Assembly (NCBI GenBank): GCA_030427525.1
Contig: JAUIBD010000003.1
Span: 1 to 61,023 of the forward strand
Direction of reading: 5' to 3'
Length of the DNA: 61,023 nucleotides
Origin: a bacterium
GTDB lineage: Bacteria; Patescibacteriota; Saccharimonadia; Saccharimonadales; Saccharimonadaceae
The notes under the pieces were generated by a model. It did no database searches, had not been told where the DNA came from, and worked only from the letters and a program-made list of their open reading frames with translations. A program made the position numbers and the translations under genes. Every line of letters starts with the position of its first letter. Position 1 is the first letter of the stretch. Shown piece after piece: positions 59,110-61,023 of this stretch.

Positions 59110-59202
59110 GCATGTTATCGACGTGAACGCCACGAGCCGCCACTGACGACCCGCGACCAAGCGCCAATATTATCAAATCCTACCTCGCAAAGGAGAAGAA
59201 AT

Positions 59203-59715
59203 ATGGCAATAGCAACCCTAGAAGCACCACATCTAGAGGATGATGAGCTAGAAGCAACACCGCTAGGTTCGGAGGCTCAGTCTGAAATTACGAGACGTAC
59301 ACGCGCTGCTATGAAATTCGATGGTATTGTAGATGAGCTCCCTATTGGGGAGTTTTATTATGACAGCGAAGCTGGCTGGCAAGACCCGGCGATTGTAGTG
59401 ACACCAGAAGAAGTGTCGATGCTGGTAGCTGAAGGTGTGAAGCGTGATATCTCACGTGACGATATTGAGTACCCGCCACAGGCAGAGCAAATCCTCATGC
59501 TGGCAAACGATTTCTATATGACGTATCTAGCCGACACAAACGTGGATCGAGTTGAAATTATTGATAGATACATGACCGGGCTGATAGACGCGCTAGAAGC
59601 ACAGCACGGTGAAGGTTTCCATTTCGATGAATCAGGCATTGCGTTGATGGTTGATACAGTTCACGAATTATACGATGCACAACCAGCACAGAGGGATTAC
59701 GCATTTGCAGCATAA
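59203..59715 (+). CDS. Small acidic hypothetical protein, 170 aa
   Basis: Soluble, very acidic protein rich in Asp/Glu (HLEDDELEATPLG at the start) with a helical C-terminal half (AEQILMLANDFYMTYLAD, IIDRYMTGLIDALEAQ). No family is recognised. Two tandem promoters, a long leader and a strong Shine-Dalgarno suggest high or regulated expression. Confidence 0.75.
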   Translation: MAIATLEAPHLEDDELEATPLGSEAQSEITRRTRAAMKFDGIVDELPIGEFYYDSEAGWQDPAIVVTPEEVSMLVAEGVKRDISRDDIEYPPQAEQILMLANDFYMTYLADTNVDRVEIIDRYMTGLIDALEAQHGEGFHFDESGIALMVDTVHELYDAQPAQRDYAFAA

Positions 59716-59737
59716 ATATAAAATAAAGGATATCAAC

Positions 59738-59812
59738 ATGAAACAACCAAAAACATCACCCAAACAAAAACTAGGCGTTGCAGCACTGGAAGCTAGTTCA
59801 AAGTTAGCGTAG
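59738..59812 (+). CDS. Candidate 24-codon microprotein
   Basis: ATG-to-TAG frame of 24 codons, basic at first (KQPKTSPKQK), then a short Ala/Leu helix (LGVAALEASSKLA). AAAGGA lies 7 nt before the ATG, 22 nt after the preceding stop, so it could be the second gene of that transcript. Its end overlaps the dprA stop tail to tail by 9 bases. It may be real or the remnant of a longer gene. Confidence 0.45.
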   Translation: MKQPKTSPKQKLGVAALEASSKLA

Positions 59813-60661
59813 CGTCCACTGGTTTGCGCCAAGGGAACGAATGCTGCCAGCAAGTTCCATCATCGTCAACGTGGTAGCAAATTCGCTGGAGTCTGCCGTG
59901 GTCTTTTGTAATAGCTCGTCCCCGTCACGTATGCCCTCTTTCAGTAGTGCTAGTATTTCTGTCTCGAGCGGTGTGTTACCTAGTGCGAGGCTAGCTTGTG
60001 GCTGCAGGGTTTCGGGTGAAATTCGTTCCAGTACATCTTCAAAACTAGTAATTGGAGTGGCGCCTTGTTTTAGTAACTGGTTGCAGCCAGCACTCAATGG
60101 ACTGGTGATATTGCCCGGCACTACGAAAATCTCTTTTCCCTGCCCTAGCGCATGCGCAGCGGTGTTTAATGTGCCACTTTTGGCCGCTGCTTCAGTAATG
60201 ATAATGGCATCCGCCAGGCCGCTGACAATACGGTTTCGTTCGAGGAAATAGTGCGGTCTGGCCTCTTCGTCCCGTTTGTATTCACTCAGGATTGTTCCGC
60301 CCTTTTTGACGATTTCTTCAGCCAAACCTTTATGTGCAGAGGGGTAAATACGCGGCAAACCACAGCCAAGCACGGCAATTGTAGTTCCGCCAGCCTCTAA
60401 GGCTCCACGATGCGCAATGCCATCAACACCAAGCGCGAGACCCGATACCACCACTACGCCACGCAGTGCCAGCTCATATGCAAGCTGATGAGTAGTCTCC
60501 CTGCCGTATGCAGTTGGCTTGCGCGTGCCAATAATGGCGACCGATGGCGTGCGCGTAGCAGGCAGCGTACCGTAGCAATCTAACGTTTTTGGAGCATTAG
60601 CAATATGCGTTAATATCTGTAAGTATTTTTGTTCATCTGGCGAGTATGTATTGATTTTCAT
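59804..60661 (-). CDS. dprA: DNA-processing protein DprA
   Basis: Protects incoming single-stranded DNA and loads RecA during natural transformation. The 285 residues contain the Rossmann-like core: VVSGLALGVDGIAHRGALEAG, TIAVLGCGLPRIYPSAHKGL, the ERNRIVSGLADAIIITEAAAKSG signature and the later GNITSPLSAGCNQLL. A winged-helix-like C-terminal domain follows (TEILALLKEGIRDGDELLQ). The N-terminal SAM-like domain is short. Together with the prepilin it argues for DNA uptake ability. The start lies 7 nt after a minus-strand TATCAC. Confidence 0.93.
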   Translation of the reverse strand: MKINTYSPDEQKYLQILTHIANAPKTLDCYGTLPATRTPSVAIIGTRKPTAYGRETTHQLAYELALRGVVVVSGLALGVDGIAHRGALEAGGTTIAVLGCGLPRIYPSAHKGLAEEIVKKGGTILSEYKRDEEARPHYFLERNRIVSGLADAIIITEAAAKSGTLNTAAHALGQGKEIFVVPGNITSPLSAGCNQLLKQGATPITSFEDVLERISPETLQPQASLALGNTPLETEILALLKEGIRDGDELLQKTTADSSEFATTLTMMELAGSIRSLGANQWTLR

Positions 60662-61023
60662 AAAAAAAGTGATAAAAAGTATTGACTTTATGTCAAATAA
60701 GTGCTAATATGGTGCATGATTGGTTCCTCGTGGGAGGTACCAAACGCACCTTATACCCCCTATTCTAACTTATGTTAGATTGTGAGCAATGGCTCTTGGC
60801 AGTAATCTACCCTCCACTTCCATGAGTAAAGGTTTCGACCGCAAACATTGCTTGCATACTAACCCCTTTAACCCTTTTTCATTGGTTTTGTCGTACAAAC
60901 GACTATCCAGTAGCACATCTGATGTGGGCGCCCACTTTCCGTGGAGTTATGTGCGAGCGCTTCGTTTGATGAAACCAGGGTGGTTGAAGGGTCAAATGGC
61001 CTCAGGTGATGCCCACCCTTACC
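60662..61023 (+). ncRNA. Candidate structured RNA or long leader, truncated by window end
   Basis: No credible long frame runs through this stretch. A promoter (TTGACT, 17 nt, TAATAT) ends at 60710. It is followed by a hairpin TTGGT-CCTC/GGAG-ACCAA (60719-60743), a long-range pair AGCAATG (60785-60791) with CATTGCT (60846-60852) enclosing GGT-TTCG-ACC (60831-60840), then CACAT/ATGTG (60914-60926), which overlaps the palindrome GTGGGCGCCCAC (60924-60935), and finally GGGTGG/CCACCC near the end. It does not match RNase P, tmRNA or SRP consensus sequences I know. A 20-codon frame starting 5 nt after the -10 (60716) is an alternative reading. Confidence 0.4.
60669..60710. promoter_or_regulatory. 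Divergent promoters sharing an inverted TTGAC/GTCAA
   Basis: The palindrome TTGACTTTATGTCAA (60682-60696) supplies both -35 elements. Minus strand: TTGACA, 16 nt, TATCAC, then 7 nt to the dprA ATG. Plus strand: TTGACT, 17 nt, TAATAT (60705-60710). The two promoters overlap and should exclude each other or be co-regulated. Confidence 0.65.

Noticed and set aside
1-61023. Alternative genetic code (UGA as glycine)
   Set aside because: RF2 is encoded and several well-delimited genes end in TGA (xseB, the histidine kinase, the receiver), in some cases inside ATGA overlaps.
1-61023. tRNA, rRNA, tmRNA, RNase P RNA and CRISPR arrays
   Set aside because: I looked for T-arm signatures, the RNase P core GAGGAAAGTCC, tmRNA ends and regularly spaced direct repeats, and saw none. 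A covariance-model scan would be more sensitive.

Overview
The window is a compact, gene-dense bacterial chromosome segment of about 61 kb. It most resembles Candidatus Saccharibacteria (TM7) or a close member of the candidate phyla radiation. The reasons are the many short and lineage-specific proteins, the single-chain GlyRS, a FtsE-FtsX-CHAP hydrolase cassette, a TraG/VirB4-like ATPase without other conjugation genes, a type IV prepilin together with DprA, and a pared-down division/wall cluster. UGA is a normal stop here (several genes end in TGA and RF2 is encoded), so the recoded Gracilibacteria/Absconditabacteria are unlikely. The lineage call is inference from gene content; no rRNA or tRNA gene was seen.

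Layout. 0-9 kb: the tail of an unidentified gene, prfB, a membrane metalloprotease-like protein, then ftsE-ftsX, a coiled-coil CHAP peptidoglycan hydrolase, an S41 protease, a lone receiver protein and two small unknowns ending at a terminator. 9-20 kb: rpmA, a THUMP-type methyltransferase, an UPF0104 membrane protein, xseA-xseB, a methyltransferase, a foreign-looking GC-rich one-gene cassette, a soluble histidine kinase with a receiver and recO, and three unknowns. 20-41 kb: glyQS with a single-chain type IIG restriction-modification enzyme, FKBP, threonine synthase, several unknowns, a ProX-type editing protein, a membrane/cupredoxin pair, Nudix, an MMPL exporter, a KwaB-like protein, a PIF1 helicase, a GH1 beta-glycosidase, GlmR/YvcK and a HAD phosphatase. 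41.4-50 kb: the division and cell wall (dcw) cluster mraZ-rsmH-ftsL-ftsI-mraY-ftsW-murG-ftsQ with elaborate leaders. 50-61 kb: a 0.7 kb non-coding block with a thrice-repeated 14-mer, a small unknown gene, the TraG/VirB4-like ATPase, a sigma-region-4/HARE regulator, a prepilin, a second GC-rich cassette, topA, a small acidic protein, dprA, and a structured, promoter-preceded region cut by the window end.

Expression logic. The clearest signal I could read is that many monocistronic or operon-leading genes have a good -10 hexamer (TATAAT, TATACT, TACAAT, TATAGT) ending only 5-11, most often 6-8, nucleotides before the start codon. Their mRNAs should therefore be leaderless or nearly so. Shine-Dalgarno sequences are confined to a minority: rpmA, an exported protein, the MMPL exporter, mid-operon genes and the GC-rich cassettes. 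I used this rule to move several start codons inward.

Functional themes. Cell division and wall remodelling (FtsEX-CHAP-S41 and the dcw cluster) take up much of the window. DNA uptake and processing functions (prepilin, DprA, RecO, ExoVII, PIF1, TopA) and defence (type IIG R-M, KwaB-like) are scattered around it. Metabolism is sparse: only an isolated threonine synthase and a beta-glycosidase.
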